A DNA stretch of 64,000 nt from the NCBI RefSeq assembly GCF_014647795.1, contig NZ_BMPW01000001.1, positions 310,001 to 374,000 on the forward strand. The letters run 5' to 3'. Position 1 is the first letter of the stretch. Each line of letters opens with the position of its first letter. Source of the DNA: Actinoplanes campanulatus. Its GTDB lineage: Bacteria; Actinomycetota; Actinomycetes; Mycobacteriales; Micromonosporaceae. Positions 7,984-16,377 of this stretch are shown here, piece after piece. Both the position numbers and the translations under genes were made by a program. Under the pieces are notes generated by a model, which searched no databases, had not been told where the DNA came from, and saw nothing but the letters and a program-made list of their open reading frames with translations.

Positions 7984-10560
7984 ATGACGGAGTCACTACA
8001 GGCGTCGGATCCGCGCGTCCCCGAACGGGCCGCACTCACCCTCGGTGTGGAGGAGGAACTCCACGTCGTCGACCTCGGCACCCGTGAGCTGGTTCCCCGG
8101 GCGCCGGAGATCCTGGACCGGTTGGACGAGGCACACTTCTCGGCCGAACTGCACCGGTCGGTGGTGGAGACCAACACCCCGGTCAGCGCCACCCTGGACG
8201 ATCTGCGGGCCGGGATCGTCGCGCGGCGGCGTACGGCGATCGGGGTGGCCGAGTCGCTGGGCCTCGGGCTGGTCGCGGCCGGCACCGTACCGCTGGTCGA
8301 CCTGGACGCGCTGCCGGTCACCCCGACGTCCCGCTACCAACGGATGCTGCACGAGTACCAGATGCTCGTCCGCGAGCAGCTGATCTGCGGCGCCCAGGTG
8401 CACGTCGGGGTGCCGGACCCGGACGAGGCGGTCGCGGTCGCCCAGCGGGTGACGCCGGTGCTGCCGGTGCTGCTCGGGCTCTCCGCCAGCTCGCCCTACT
8501 GGATGGGTGAGGACTCCGGGTACGCCAGCGTCCGCTCCCTGGTGTGGATGCGCTGGCCGACCGCCGGCGACAGTGGCCGGCTGCACTCGGCGCAGGAGCA
8601 CGAGGCCCTGGTCAGCGACCTGATCGCGTCCGGGACGATCAGTGACCCGAAGATGGTCTACTTCGACGTCCGGCCGTCGGCGCACGTGCCCACCGTGGAA
8701 CTGCGGGTCACCGACGCCAGCCCCGACGTGGAGACCGTGGTGCTGTTGGCCGGGCTGTTCCGCGCGCTCGTGCTGCGCGCCCGGATCGAGCACCGGGCCG
8801 GTGTCCCCCTCCCGGATCCGCGGCCGCCGCTGCACCGGGCCGCGATGTGGCGGGCCGCCCGGTCCGGTCTGGAGGGCGACCTGCTGGACCTGCCCCGCTC
8901 GCCGGTCCCGGTGCCGGCCGCCGTCGCGGTGGAGCGCCTGGTCGGTGAGCTGCGCCCGCAACTGGAGGAGCTGGGCGACTGGGACCAGGTCTTCGACCTC
9001 ACCCTGCGGGCGCTGAGCCGGGGCAGCTCGGCGGCCCGGCAGCGGCGCGCCCTGGCCCGGCGCGGCCGGCTCTCCGACGTGGTCGACGCGCTGGTGGCCG
9101 AGACCCGCGGCGGGGTGACCGAGACGGGCCCGGCGGGCGCCCCGGCGCCGGCGCTGATCGAGGCGTACGTGGCCGACGGCGACGAGGCCTTCCCGGGCGG
9201 GCGCGTCTCCCCCGCCTACTCCGGGATCCTGCCGGTGCTCACCTCGCTCGGCGCCACCGGCCTGCGGCAGCGCGAGGACCACCGCGACGACGAGCAGCGC
9301 GCCCGTGGGATCACGTTCAGTGTGGCCGGTGAGGCCGCCACCCGGCTGTTCCCGTTCGACCTGGTGCCCCGGATCGTGCCGGCCGGCGACTGGCGGCACC
9401 TCACCGAGGGCCTGGTGCAGCGGGTCCGGGCGCTCGACGCGTTCCTCAACGACGTCTACGGCGACCGGCAGGTGGTGGCCGACGGCATCGTGCCCGACTG
9501 GGTGATCGACGGGTCGCCGGAGCTGCGGGCCAGCGGCGCCCTGATCAGCCGGCCGGCGGTCCGCGCCCAGGTGGCCGGGGTCGACCTGGTCCGTGACGGG
9601 GCCGGGAAGTGGTGCGTGCTGGAGGACAACCTGCGGGTGCCGTCCGGGATCGCGTACGCCATGCAGAACCGCCGTCTCACCTGGAGCGTCCTGCCCGAGC
9701 TGCCCCGCCCGGCCGCGCTGATCTCGGTGGAGGAGACCCCGCGCCTGCTGAAGCGGGCCCTGCTGGAGGCGGCCGGCCCGGCCGCCGGCGACGATCCGGC
9801 GCTCGTCGTACTCAGTCAGGGTCCGGACGACTCGGCCTGGTTCGAGCACCGGATGCTCGCCGAGGCCATGGAGGTGCCGGTGGTCCGCAGCACCGAGCTG
9901 TTCGTCGACGAGGGCCGGGTGTGGCGGCTGCGGGACGGCCACCGGCGCCCGGTCGACGTCATCTACCTGCGCATGGGCGAGGACAGTCTGGTGCACTCGC
10001 CGGGCGCGGACGGCATGCCGCTCGGCCCCAGCCTGGTGTCCGCGCTGCACGCGGACACCGTGGTGCTGGCCAACGCGCTCGGCAACGGGGTGGCCGACGA
10101 CAAGGCGGTGTACGCCTTCGTCCCCCGCCTCATCGAGTACTACCTGGGCCAGAAGCCGCTGCTCGCGGACGTGCCCACCTATCTGTGCGGGATCCCGGAG
10201 CAGCGTGCCGAGGTGCTGAGCCGTCTCGGCGAGCTGGTCTGCAAGCCGGTCGACGGCTACGGCGGCGACCGGATCGTGATCGGCCCGCACGCGAGCCCCG
10301 CCGACCTGGAGGCGCTGCGCCGGCAGATCCGGGCCGCCCCGCACCGCTGGGTGGCGCAGGAGCTGGTCGAGCTCTCCACCCATCCGGTCTTCGACGGGCA
10401 CCGGCTCGCCCCGCGGCACGTCGACCTGCGGGCGTTCGTCTTCACCGGAAAGGAGTCGGTGGTGGCCCCGGCCGCCCTGACCCGGGTGGCGCCCGCCGGC
10501 AGCATGATCGTCAACTCCTCGCGGGGTGGCGGATCGAAGGACACCTGGTTGCTCGGCTGA
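7984..10560 (+). CDS. GCS2-type carboxylate-amine ligase fused to circularly permuted ATP-grasp ligase
   Basis: The 858-residue protein has two ligase halves. Residues 1 to about 375 are a YbdK/glutamate-cysteine ligase 2 domain (LGVEEELHVVD near the N-terminus). Residues about 390-858 are a circularly permuted type-2 ATP-grasp domain (FPFDLVPRIVP, EDNLRVPSGIAYAMQNR, CKPVDGYGGDRIVIGP, SSRGGGSKDTWLL). Both families join a carboxylate to an amine with ATP. The gene lies 16 bases before an AsnB-like amidotransferase of the N-acetylglutaminylglutamine amide type, so it probably builds the dipeptide that the next enzyme amidates. The ATG has only a weak AGAGGCGG upstream. The fusion itself is known in actinobacteria; its product is not established to my knowledge. 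Confidence 0.85.
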   Translation: MTESLQASDPRVPERAALTLGVEEELHVVDLGTRELVPRAPEILDRLDEAHFSAELHRSVVETNTPVSATLDDLRAGIVARRRTAIGVAESLGLGLVAAGTVPLVDLDALPVTPTSRYQRMLHEYQMLVREQLICGAQVHVGVPDPDEAVAVAQRVTPVLPVLLGLSASSPYWMGEDSGYASVRSLVWMRWPTAGDSGRLHSAQEHEALVSDLIASGTISDPKMVYFDVRPSAHVPTVELRVTDASPDVETVVLLAGLFRALVLRARIEHRAGVPLPDPRPPLHRAAMWRAARSGLEGDLLDLPRSPVPVPAAVAVERLVGELRPQLEELGDWDQVFDLTLRALSRGSSAARQRRALARRGRLSDVVDALVAETRGGVTETGPAGAPAPALIEAYVADGDEAFPGGRVSPAYSGILPVLTSLGATGLRQREDHRDDEQRARGITFSVAGEAATRLFPFDLVPRIVPAGDWRHLTEGLVQRVRALDAFLNDVYGDRQVVADGIVPDWVIDGSPELRASGALISRPAVRAQVAGVDLVRDGAGKWCVLEDNLRVPSGIAYAMQNRRLTWSVLPELPRPAALISVEETPRLLKRALLEAAGPAAGDDPALVVLSQGPDDSAWFEHRMLAEAMEVPVVRSTELFVDEGRVWRLRDGHRRPVDVIYLRMGEDSLVHSPGADGMPLGPSLVSALHADTVVLANALGNGVADDKAVYAFVPRLIEYYLGQKPLLADVPTYLCGIPEQRAEVLSRLGELVCKPVDGYGGDRIVIGPHASPADLEALRRQIRAAPHRWVAQELVELSTHPVFDGHRLAPRHVDLRAFVFTGKESVVAPAALTRVAPAGSMIVNSSRGGGSKDTWLLG

Positions 10561-10576
10561 TATCAGGAGGTATCTC

Positions 10577-12343
10577 ATGTGTGGAATCGCCGGCGAGATC
10601 CGTTACGGCGACCGGCCCGCGGACACCGAAGCGGTCCGGCGGATGCTGCCCTGCCTGGCGTCCCGCGGCCCGGACGGCCACGGGCTCTGGACGAACGGAC
10701 GGATCACTCTCGGTCACCGGCGACTGAAGATCATCGACCTGTCGGAGGCCGGCGCCCAGCCGATGACCGATGACCGGCTGGGCCTGACGGTGGTCTTCAA
10801 CGGCTGTGTCTACAACTACCGGCAGTTGCGCCTGGAGCTGGAGAAGGACGGCTACACGTTCTTCTCCGGTTCGGACACCGAGGTGATCCTCAAGGCGTAC
10901 CACCGGTGGGGCGCCGACTGCGTCACCCGTTTCCTCGGGATGTTCGCCTTCGCCGTGGTGGAGCACGACAGCGGGACCGTGACGCTGGCCCGCGACCGGC
11001 TCGGGATCAAGCCGCTCTACCTGGCCGAGTCGCCGGGGCGGCTGCGGTTCGCCTCCACGCTGCCCGCGCTGCTCGCCGCGGGCGGTGTGGACACCACCCT
11101 CGACCGGGTGGCGTTGCAGCACTACATGACGTTCCACTCGGTGGTGCCGGCGCCGCGCACGATCCTGGCCGGGGTCCGCAAGCTGCCGCCGGCCACGCTC
11201 CGGGTGATCCGGGCGGACGGCACGTCTACCGAGCGGGTGTATTGGGAGGCGTCCTTCGAGCGCACGCTGGAGCGGGCCGACTGGGCGGCGGCGGTCCGCG
11301 ACAAGCTGCGGCAGGCGGTGGAGCGGCGGATGGTCGCCGACGTGCCGGTCGGGGTGCTGCTCTCCGGCGGGCTGGACTCCAGCCTCATCGTGGCGCTGCT
11401 GGCCGAGCGGGGGCAGGCGGGGCTGACCACGTTCAGCATCGGGTTCGAGGCCGGCGGCGGGGAGAGCGGGGACGAGTTCGAGTTCTCGGACATTGTGGCC
11501 AAGCATTTCCAGACCACTCACCACCAGATCAGGATCGGTCACGAGCGGTTCCTGCCGGCCGTGGAGCGGACCGTCGGCGCGATGAGCGAGCCGATGGTGA
11601 GCCACGACTGCATCGCGTTCAATCTGCTCAGTGAAGACGTTGCAAAGCATGTCAAGGTGGTGCAATCTGGGCAGGGCGCCGACGAGATCTTCGCCGGCTA
11701 CAGCTGGTACCCGCCCCTCGCCGGCGTGCCCCGGGAACAGGCCGTCGAGGCGTACGCGAAGGAGTTCTTCGACCGCACGCACGCCGAACTGGCCCGGCAG
11801 CTGAATCCCGCCTGGACGGTCGATCTGGACCTGGCGCGGGAGTTCGTGGCGGAGAGCTTCGGCCGGCCCGGGGCGACCACCGCGGTCGACGCGGCGCTCC
11901 GGCTCGACTCGCAGGTGATGCTCGTCGACGATCCGGTCAAACGGGTCGACAACATGACCATGGCGTGGGGGCTGGAGGCACGCGTACCGTTCCTGGATCA
12001 CGAACTGGTCGAGCTCGCGGCGGCCTGCCCGCCCGAGCTGAAACTGGCCCACGACGGCAAGGGAGTGCTCAAGGAGGCGGCCCGCGGGCTGGTTCCCGAC
12101 GCGGTCATCGACCGGCCGAAAGGCTACTTCCCGGTGCCCGGCATCCGGCACCTGGAGGGCCCGGTGCTCGACATGGTCCGGGACGCGCTGCACGCGCCGG
12201 CCGCCCGGGAGCGGGCGCTGTTCCGGCCGGAGTACGTGTCGGCGCTGCTCGCCGACCCGAACACCCCGCGCACCACGCTCGGGGCGAATCAGTTGTGGCA
12301 GCTCGCGCTGCTGGAGATGTGGCTCCAGACAGTGCTCGATTAG
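10577..12343 (+). CDS. Glutamine-dependent amidotransferase, N-acetylglutaminylglutamine amidotransferase type
   Basis: A 588-residue class II amidotransferase of the asparagine synthase family. Cys2 (MCGIAGEIR) is the glutaminase nucleophile, and SGGLDSS at about residues 263-269 is the pyrophosphate loop of the synthetase domain. Features such as ALGHRRLKIIDLSEAGAQPM, SEPMVSHDC and VQSGQGADE match the subfamily that amidates N-acetylglutaminylglutamine in osmoadaptation rather than ordinary AsnB. It would use glutamine and ATP to convert a dipeptide carboxylate to its amide. CAGGAGG at 10564-10570 fixes the start at 10577, 16 bases after the ligase stop, and the peptidase follows 16 bases downstream: an operon. 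Confidence 0.85.
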   Translation: MCGIAGEIRYGDRPADTEAVRRMLPCLASRGPDGHGLWTNGRITLGHRRLKIIDLSEAGAQPMTDDRLGLTVVFNGCVYNYRQLRLELEKDGYTFFSGSDTEVILKAYHRWGADCVTRFLGMFAFAVVEHDSGTVTLARDRLGIKPLYLAESPGRLRFASTLPALLAAGGVDTTLDRVALQHYMTFHSVVPAPRTILAGVRKLPPATLRVIRADGTSTERVYWEASFERTLERADWAAAVRDKLRQAVERRMVADVPVGVLLSGGLDSSLIVALLAERGQAGLTTFSIGFEAGGGESGDEFEFSDIVAKHFQTTHHQIRIGHERFLPAVERTVGAMSEPMVSHDCIAFNLLSEDVAKHVKVVQSGQGADEIFAGYSWYPPLAGVPREQAVEAYAKEFFDRTHAELARQLNPAWTVDLDLAREFVAESFGRPGATTAVDAALRLDSQVMLVDDPVKRVDNMTMAWGLEARVPFLDHELVELAAACPPELKLAHDGKGVLKEAARGLVPDAVIDRPKGYFPVPGIRHLEGPVLDMVRDALHAPAARERALFRPEYVSALLADPNTPRTTLGANQLWQLALLEMWLQTVLD

Positions 12344-12359
12344 AAGCAGGGGAATCTAG

Positions 12360-14129
12360 ATGACGGGTCAGCTCCACCGCGTCGACGTGACAGTGCTTCC
12401 CGCGGGCTGGAACCGCGTCGAGCCGGAGATCGCCGGGAACTGGTCGCCCACCCTGTCACCGGACGGGCGGCACATGGCGTACGTCTCCGACCGGGGCGGC
12501 GCGCCGGCGGTCTGGGTGCAGCCGGTCGACAGTGAGCTGACGTTCCGCGTCGACACCGGCCCGGAGCCGGTGTCGGCGGTCGCCTGGTCGTCCGGCGGCG
12601 GCTGGCTCGCCTGCCGGACCGCCCCGGGCGGCGCGCCCCGGCAGGAGGTGTGGCTGGTCCGGCCGGACGGCTCCGACCTGCATCAGGTCGCCGGCTTCGG
12701 CGACGACACGGCGGACGACATGCGCTGGCTGCCGGGCCGCCCGGTGCTGGCCCTCACCGAGAACCTGACCAGCGCGATCCTGATCGACGTCACCGCGGAG
12801 ACCAGGACGGTGGTCGCGCGAGGCGACCTTCTCTCGCTTCTGGACGTGGACCCGGCCGGGCGCTTCGCGCTTCTGCGGTACGGGCCGCGCGGCGCCCGCG
12901 AGATCATGCTGCGGGACCTGTCCACCGGCACCGAGAAGCCGGTCACCCGGGGCGAGAAGGCGGTGTTCAGCCCGGGCGGCGGGTGCGTCTACGCGCTCAG
13001 CCAGGACGGCGAGTTCCCGGCGCTGATCCGCATGGCCGGTGACGCCGTGGAGGTCCTTGCCTCGGGCGGCGAGGTGGAGGACTTCACGATCACCGCCGAC
13101 GGGCGTACCGCCGCGGTGTTGTTCAACGTCCGGGGCGGCGAGTCGGAGGCCGCGCTGATCGACCTGGACCACGACGGCGATCGCGGCCCGAAGCCGGTGT
13201 CGCCGCTGCCCGGCCCGGTCGTCGGCGGCCTGGCGTGGAGCTTCGACGCGGCCACGCTCGCCTTCACGGCGGAGGGGCCCGGCCGGCCGCACGGCGTCTG
13301 GATCTGGCGGCGCGAGACCGGCGAGATGCGGGCGGTCTCGGCGGCGCCGGCCTCGCCGGAGGCGGTCCACCCGACGCTCGAGGTGGTCACCGCGCACGAC
13401 GGGCTCACCCTCACCGGGTGGCTCTTCCGGCCCGGTACGCCGGGCCCGCACCCGACCGTGCTGTGGTTCCACGGCGGCCCGGAGGCGCAGGAGCGGCCCG
13501 GGCACGGCCCGCTGTTCCAGTCGCTGGTGGCCCGGGGCATCGCGGTGTTCGCCCCGAACGTGCGCGGCTCGTCCGGGTTCGGGCGCGCGTTCGTCGAAGC
13601 GGACAACGGCGCCCGCCGCTACGACGCGATCGAGGACGTCCGGTCGTGCGTGACGTTCCTGCGGGAGTCCGGGATCGCCGGGCGGGTCGGGATCATGGGC
13701 CGTTCCTACGGCGGCTACCTGACGCTGGCCGCCCTGACCGCCTTCCCGGACCTGTTCACGGTCGGCGTCGACATCTGCGGGATGTCTGATTTCGATAGCT
13801 TCTATCGGCACACCGAACCGTGGATCGCGGCGGCCGCGGTGAGCAAGTACGGCCATCCGGTGCACGATGCCGGCCTGCTGCGTGACCTGTCCCCGCTGCA
13901 CCGGCTGGACCGGCTGCGCGCCCCGCTGCTGATCGTGCACGGCGAGAACGACAGCAACGTGCCGGTGATCGAGGCCGAGCGGGTGGTGGCGTCGCTCACC
14001 GAACGCGGGCACCCGCACCGCTACCTGTTCTTCCCCGGCGAGGGCCACGAACTGCTGCACCGCTCCGCGCGGGCCGAGTTCCTGCGGGTCACCCTGGACT
14101 GGCTGTCCTTTTATTTGACGGCCGAGTGA
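12360..14129 (+). CDS. S9-family prolyl oligopeptidase / acylaminoacyl peptidase-like
   Basis: A 589-residue serine peptidase with an N-terminal WD/TolB-like beta-propeller (about residues 20-330, e.g. WSPTLSPDGRHMAYVSD) and a C-terminal alpha/beta-hydrolase. The catalytic triad is visible: Ser449 (GRSYGG), Asp531 (GENDSN) and His563 (GEGHE). It lacks a signal peptide, so it is cytoplasmic and acts on short or N-blocked peptides. As third gene of the ligase/amidotransferase operon it may degrade or trim the dipeptide osmolyte; osmolyte dipeptide loci in other bacteria also carry a peptidase. The start ATG follows AGGGGA at a suitable distance. Confidence 0.85.
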   Translation: MTGQLHRVDVTVLPAGWNRVEPEIAGNWSPTLSPDGRHMAYVSDRGGAPAVWVQPVDSELTFRVDTGPEPVSAVAWSSGGGWLACRTAPGGAPRQEVWLVRPDGSDLHQVAGFGDDTADDMRWLPGRPVLALTENLTSAILIDVTAETRTVVARGDLLSLLDVDPAGRFALLRYGPRGAREIMLRDLSTGTEKPVTRGEKAVFSPGGGCVYALSQDGEFPALIRMAGDAVEVLASGGEVEDFTITADGRTAAVLFNVRGGESEAALIDLDHDGDRGPKPVSPLPGPVVGGLAWSFDAATLAFTAEGPGRPHGVWIWRRETGEMRAVSAAPASPEAVHPTLEVVTAHDGLTLTGWLFRPGTPGPHPTVLWFHGGPEAQERPGHGPLFQSLVARGIAVFAPNVRGSSGFGRAFVEADNGARRYDAIEDVRSCVTFLRESGIAGRVGIMGRSYGGYLTLAALTAFPDLFTVGVDICGMSDFDSFYRHTEPWIAAAAVSKYGHPVHDAGLLRDLSPLHRLDRLRAPLLIVHGENDSNVPVIEAERVVASLTERGHPHRYLFFPGEGHELLHRSARAEFLRVTLDWLSFYLTAE

Positions 14130-14206
14130 GAAGACGCACGTTGCCGGGGTGCCGGTAAGGGAGAAGGGTTGGAGGGCACGTTACCCCGACCGGCGGAAGG
14201 CTCTCC

Positions 14207-15520
14207 ATGCCCCTGCGTCCCTGGGCGGTGTGGGCCGCCGGGCTGGCCGCGTACATCGTCGCCGTCCTGCACCGCAGCTCGATCGGGGTGGCCGGGCTCG
14301 ACGCGCAGGAGCGTTTCGGCGTCGGCGCGGGCGCGCTGGCCGTCTTCGCCGTCGTCCAGTTGCTCGTCTACGCCGGGTTGCAGATCCCGGTCGGGCTCCT
14401 GCTCGACCGATTCGGATCACTGAGGCTCGTACTGTCCGGCGCGCTCGTGATGGCCGCCGGGCAGACCCTGATGGCGTTCACCGACGGGCTGAGCGGCGCG
14501 ATCACCGCCCGGGTGCTGGTCGGCGCCGGGGACGCGATGACCTTCATCAGCGTGTTGCGCCTGGTGCCGGCCTGGTTCCCGGCCCGGCGGGTGCCGGTGC
14601 TCACCCAGCTCACCGGGATCATGGGCCAGATCGGTCAGGTGCTGTCCGCCGTGCCGCTGGCGGCCGTGCTGGCCGGCGCGGGCTGGGCCACCGGCTTCCT
14701 GGGCGCCGCCGGCACCGGCCTGTTCGTGGCGGTCGCGGCGCTGATCGCGCTGCGGGACACCCCGGAGCGGCGGATCAACAGCGGCGGCGCGATGAGCTGG
14801 CAGCGGCTGGGCACCGACCTGGGCAGCTCCTGGCGGCACCCGGGCACCCGGCTGGGCCTGTGGGCGCACTTCACCACCCAGTTCACCGGCACGGTGTTCG
14901 CGCTGATGTGGGGTGTGCCGTTCCTGATCGCCGGGGAGGGTCTGAGCCGGGCCACCGCGGGCGTGCTGCTGACCGTCTTCGTGGTGACCGGCATGGCGGC
15001 CGGGCCGGTGCTGGGCCTGCTGACCCAGCGGCACCCGCTGCGCCGCTCCCAGCTGGTGCTCGGGATCGTGGCCGCCAACATGGGCGCCTGGGCGCTGGTC
15101 ATCGCGTGGCCGGGGCGGGCGCCGCTGCCGGTGCTGGTGCTGCTCGTGGTGGCGCTCGGCCTGGGCGGGCCGGGTTCGATGATCGGGTTCGACTTCGCGC
15201 GCAGCTTCAACCCGCCGAGCCGGCTGGGCACCGCGACCGGGGTGGTGAACGTGGGCGGCTTCGTGGCGTCGCTGATCACCATCCAGTTGATCGGGCTGAT
15301 CCTGGACGCCCGCACCGGCGGCGGTAACGACTATCACATCGACGACTTCAAGGTCGCGATGTCGGTGCAGTTCCTGGTGGCGGCCGTGGGCGTGGCAGGC
15401 ATTCTGCGGACCCGGCGGCTGGCCCGGCGCCGGGAGGGCATCGTGGTCCCCCCGCTGTGGACGGTTCTGGCGGAGCGGCGGGGTTTGGCGGCGGACCGAG
15501 GGGTTAAGGCGAAGAGCTGA
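14207..15520 (+). CDS. Major facilitator superfamily transporter
   Basis: The 437-residue protein has about 12 hydrophobic helices and the MFS loop 2-3 signature (GLLLDRFGSLRLVLSG). HRSSIGVAGLDAQERF in the first loop resembles organic-anion/nitrate-nitrite type permeases, but the substrate cannot be read from sequence. The ATG follows CGGAAGG. It starts 77 bases after the peptidase gene in the same direction, so it may be the last gene of the dipeptide operon and export or import its product; a separate promoter in the gap is equally possible. Confidence 0.8.
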   Translation: MPLRPWAVWAAGLAAYIVAVLHRSSIGVAGLDAQERFGVGAGALAVFAVVQLLVYAGLQIPVGLLLDRFGSLRLVLSGALVMAAGQTLMAFTDGLSGAITARVLVGAGDAMTFISVLRLVPAWFPARRVPVLTQLTGIMGQIGQVLSAVPLAAVLAGAGWATGFLGAAGTGLFVAVAALIALRDTPERRINSGGAMSWQRLGTDLGSSWRHPGTRLGLWAHFTTQFTGTVFALMWGVPFLIAGEGLSRATAGVLLTVFVVTGMAAGPVLGLLTQRHPLRRSQLVLGIVAANMGAWALVIAWPGRAPLPVLVLLVVALGLGGPGSMIGFDFARSFNPPSRLGTATGVVNVGGFVASLITIQLIGLILDARTGGGNDYHIDDFKVAMSVQFLVAAVGVAGILRTRRLARRREGIVVPPLWTVLAERRGLAADRGVKAKS

Positions 15521-15553
15521 CCCGCCGAGTCCAGCGCAGAGGATCTGGAGGAC

Positions 15554-16213
15554 ATGTCCGAGCAGGCACAGGGCCGCTTCTGGTCCGGTATCGACATTCC
15601 GAAGACCGTCGCCGGCACGCTCGCGGCCGTCTCCGCCGCCGTGGCCGGCTCCTTCCTGGGGCTCGCCGGCACCCTGATCGGAGCCGCGGTGGCGAGCCTG
15701 ATCAGTTCGATCGCCACGGAGATCTACCACCGGTTCATCGACCGGGGGACGAGACGGCTGCAAACGGCGTTCACGGTCGCGCCGGCGGCGGTCGGCACCC
15801 CGGACGTGCCCGCCACCGACGAGGCTCCGTCCGGGGAGAACGACCGCCGGGTGCACTGGAAGCGGGTGGGGCTGGCGGCCGCCGCGTTCTTCGTCCTGGG
15901 GATGGGCACGCTGACGACCGCGGAGCTGTTCGCGGGACGGTCGGCGGCGGATGTGACGAACGGGCGGGACACCGGCAGCCCGACCATCCTGTTCCAGTCG
16001 GTGAGCGAGGACTCCGGTGAGAAGCCGTCGGGCGTGACGCCGTCGGCCGAGCCGACCGCGCCGGCCACCGGGGAGACCGGCCCGTCCGCGCCCGCGCAGT
16101 CGTCACCCGCGGAGACGGCCGAGCCCACGGCGACCAGCGAGCCCACCGTCACCGAGGAGCCGAAACTTTCGGAAACTGCCGGGATAGACTCGATCGAAAA
16201 GTCCGTCGAATAG
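15554..16213 (+). CDS. Two-helix membrane protein with Ser/Thr/Pro/Glu-rich tail
   Basis: This 219-residue protein has an N-terminal Gly/Ala-rich hydrophobic segment (VAGTLAAVSAAVAGSFLG, about 19-50), a charged middle, a transmembrane helix (VGLAAAAFFVLGMGTLTTAEL, split here as two halves around residue 110), and a disordered tail from about 140 made of Ser, Thr, Pro, Ala and Glu. The tail looks extracellular. GGAGGAC just before the ATG is a good ribosome-binding site. I do not recognise a family with known function. It follows the MFS gene by 33 bases, so co-transcription is plausible. Confidence 0.65.
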   Translation: MSEQAQGRFWSGIDIPKTVAGTLAAVSAAVAGSFLGLAGTLIGAAVASLISSIATEIYHRFIDRGTRRLQTAFTVAPAAVGTPDVPATDEAPSGENDRRVHWKRVGLAAAAFFVLGMGTLTTAELFAGRSAADVTNGRDTGSPTILFQSVSEDSGEKPSGVTPSAEPTAPATGETGPSAPAQSSPAETAEPTATSEPTVTEEPKLSETAGIDSIEKSVE

Positions 16214-16223
16214 CCTCTGAACA

Positions 16224-16295
16224 GGTAATAAGCAGATATTCATTACCGTTACGTTTCCGATAGTTATTGACAGTCGCGCACCGGGGTCAAATACT
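16224..16295 (+). promoter_or_regulatory. Promoter of the glucuronoyl esterase gene
   Basis: TTGACA at 16267-16272 and AATACT at 16290-16295 are separated by exactly 17 bases, a good match to a housekeeping sigma promoter. They lie about 80 bases before the GTG start of the esterase. Upstream, GGTAAT (16224-16229) and ATTACC (16242-16247) form an inverted repeat in a locally AT-rich stretch and could bind a regulator. Confidence 0.55.
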
Positions 16296-16377
16296 CAGCC
16301 CATCGATGAGTGTCAGCCCCGGTGCCGGCCGCATCCCCACGGCCGCGCCGGGATCCCCCGCTCCCCGAGGAGGACCC

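Noticed and set aside
7996-10578. An 860-codon frame opposite the ligase fusion
   Set aside because: Composition is typical of an antisense shadow (His/Arg/Gly/Asp-rich) and the sense frame has two complete known domains.
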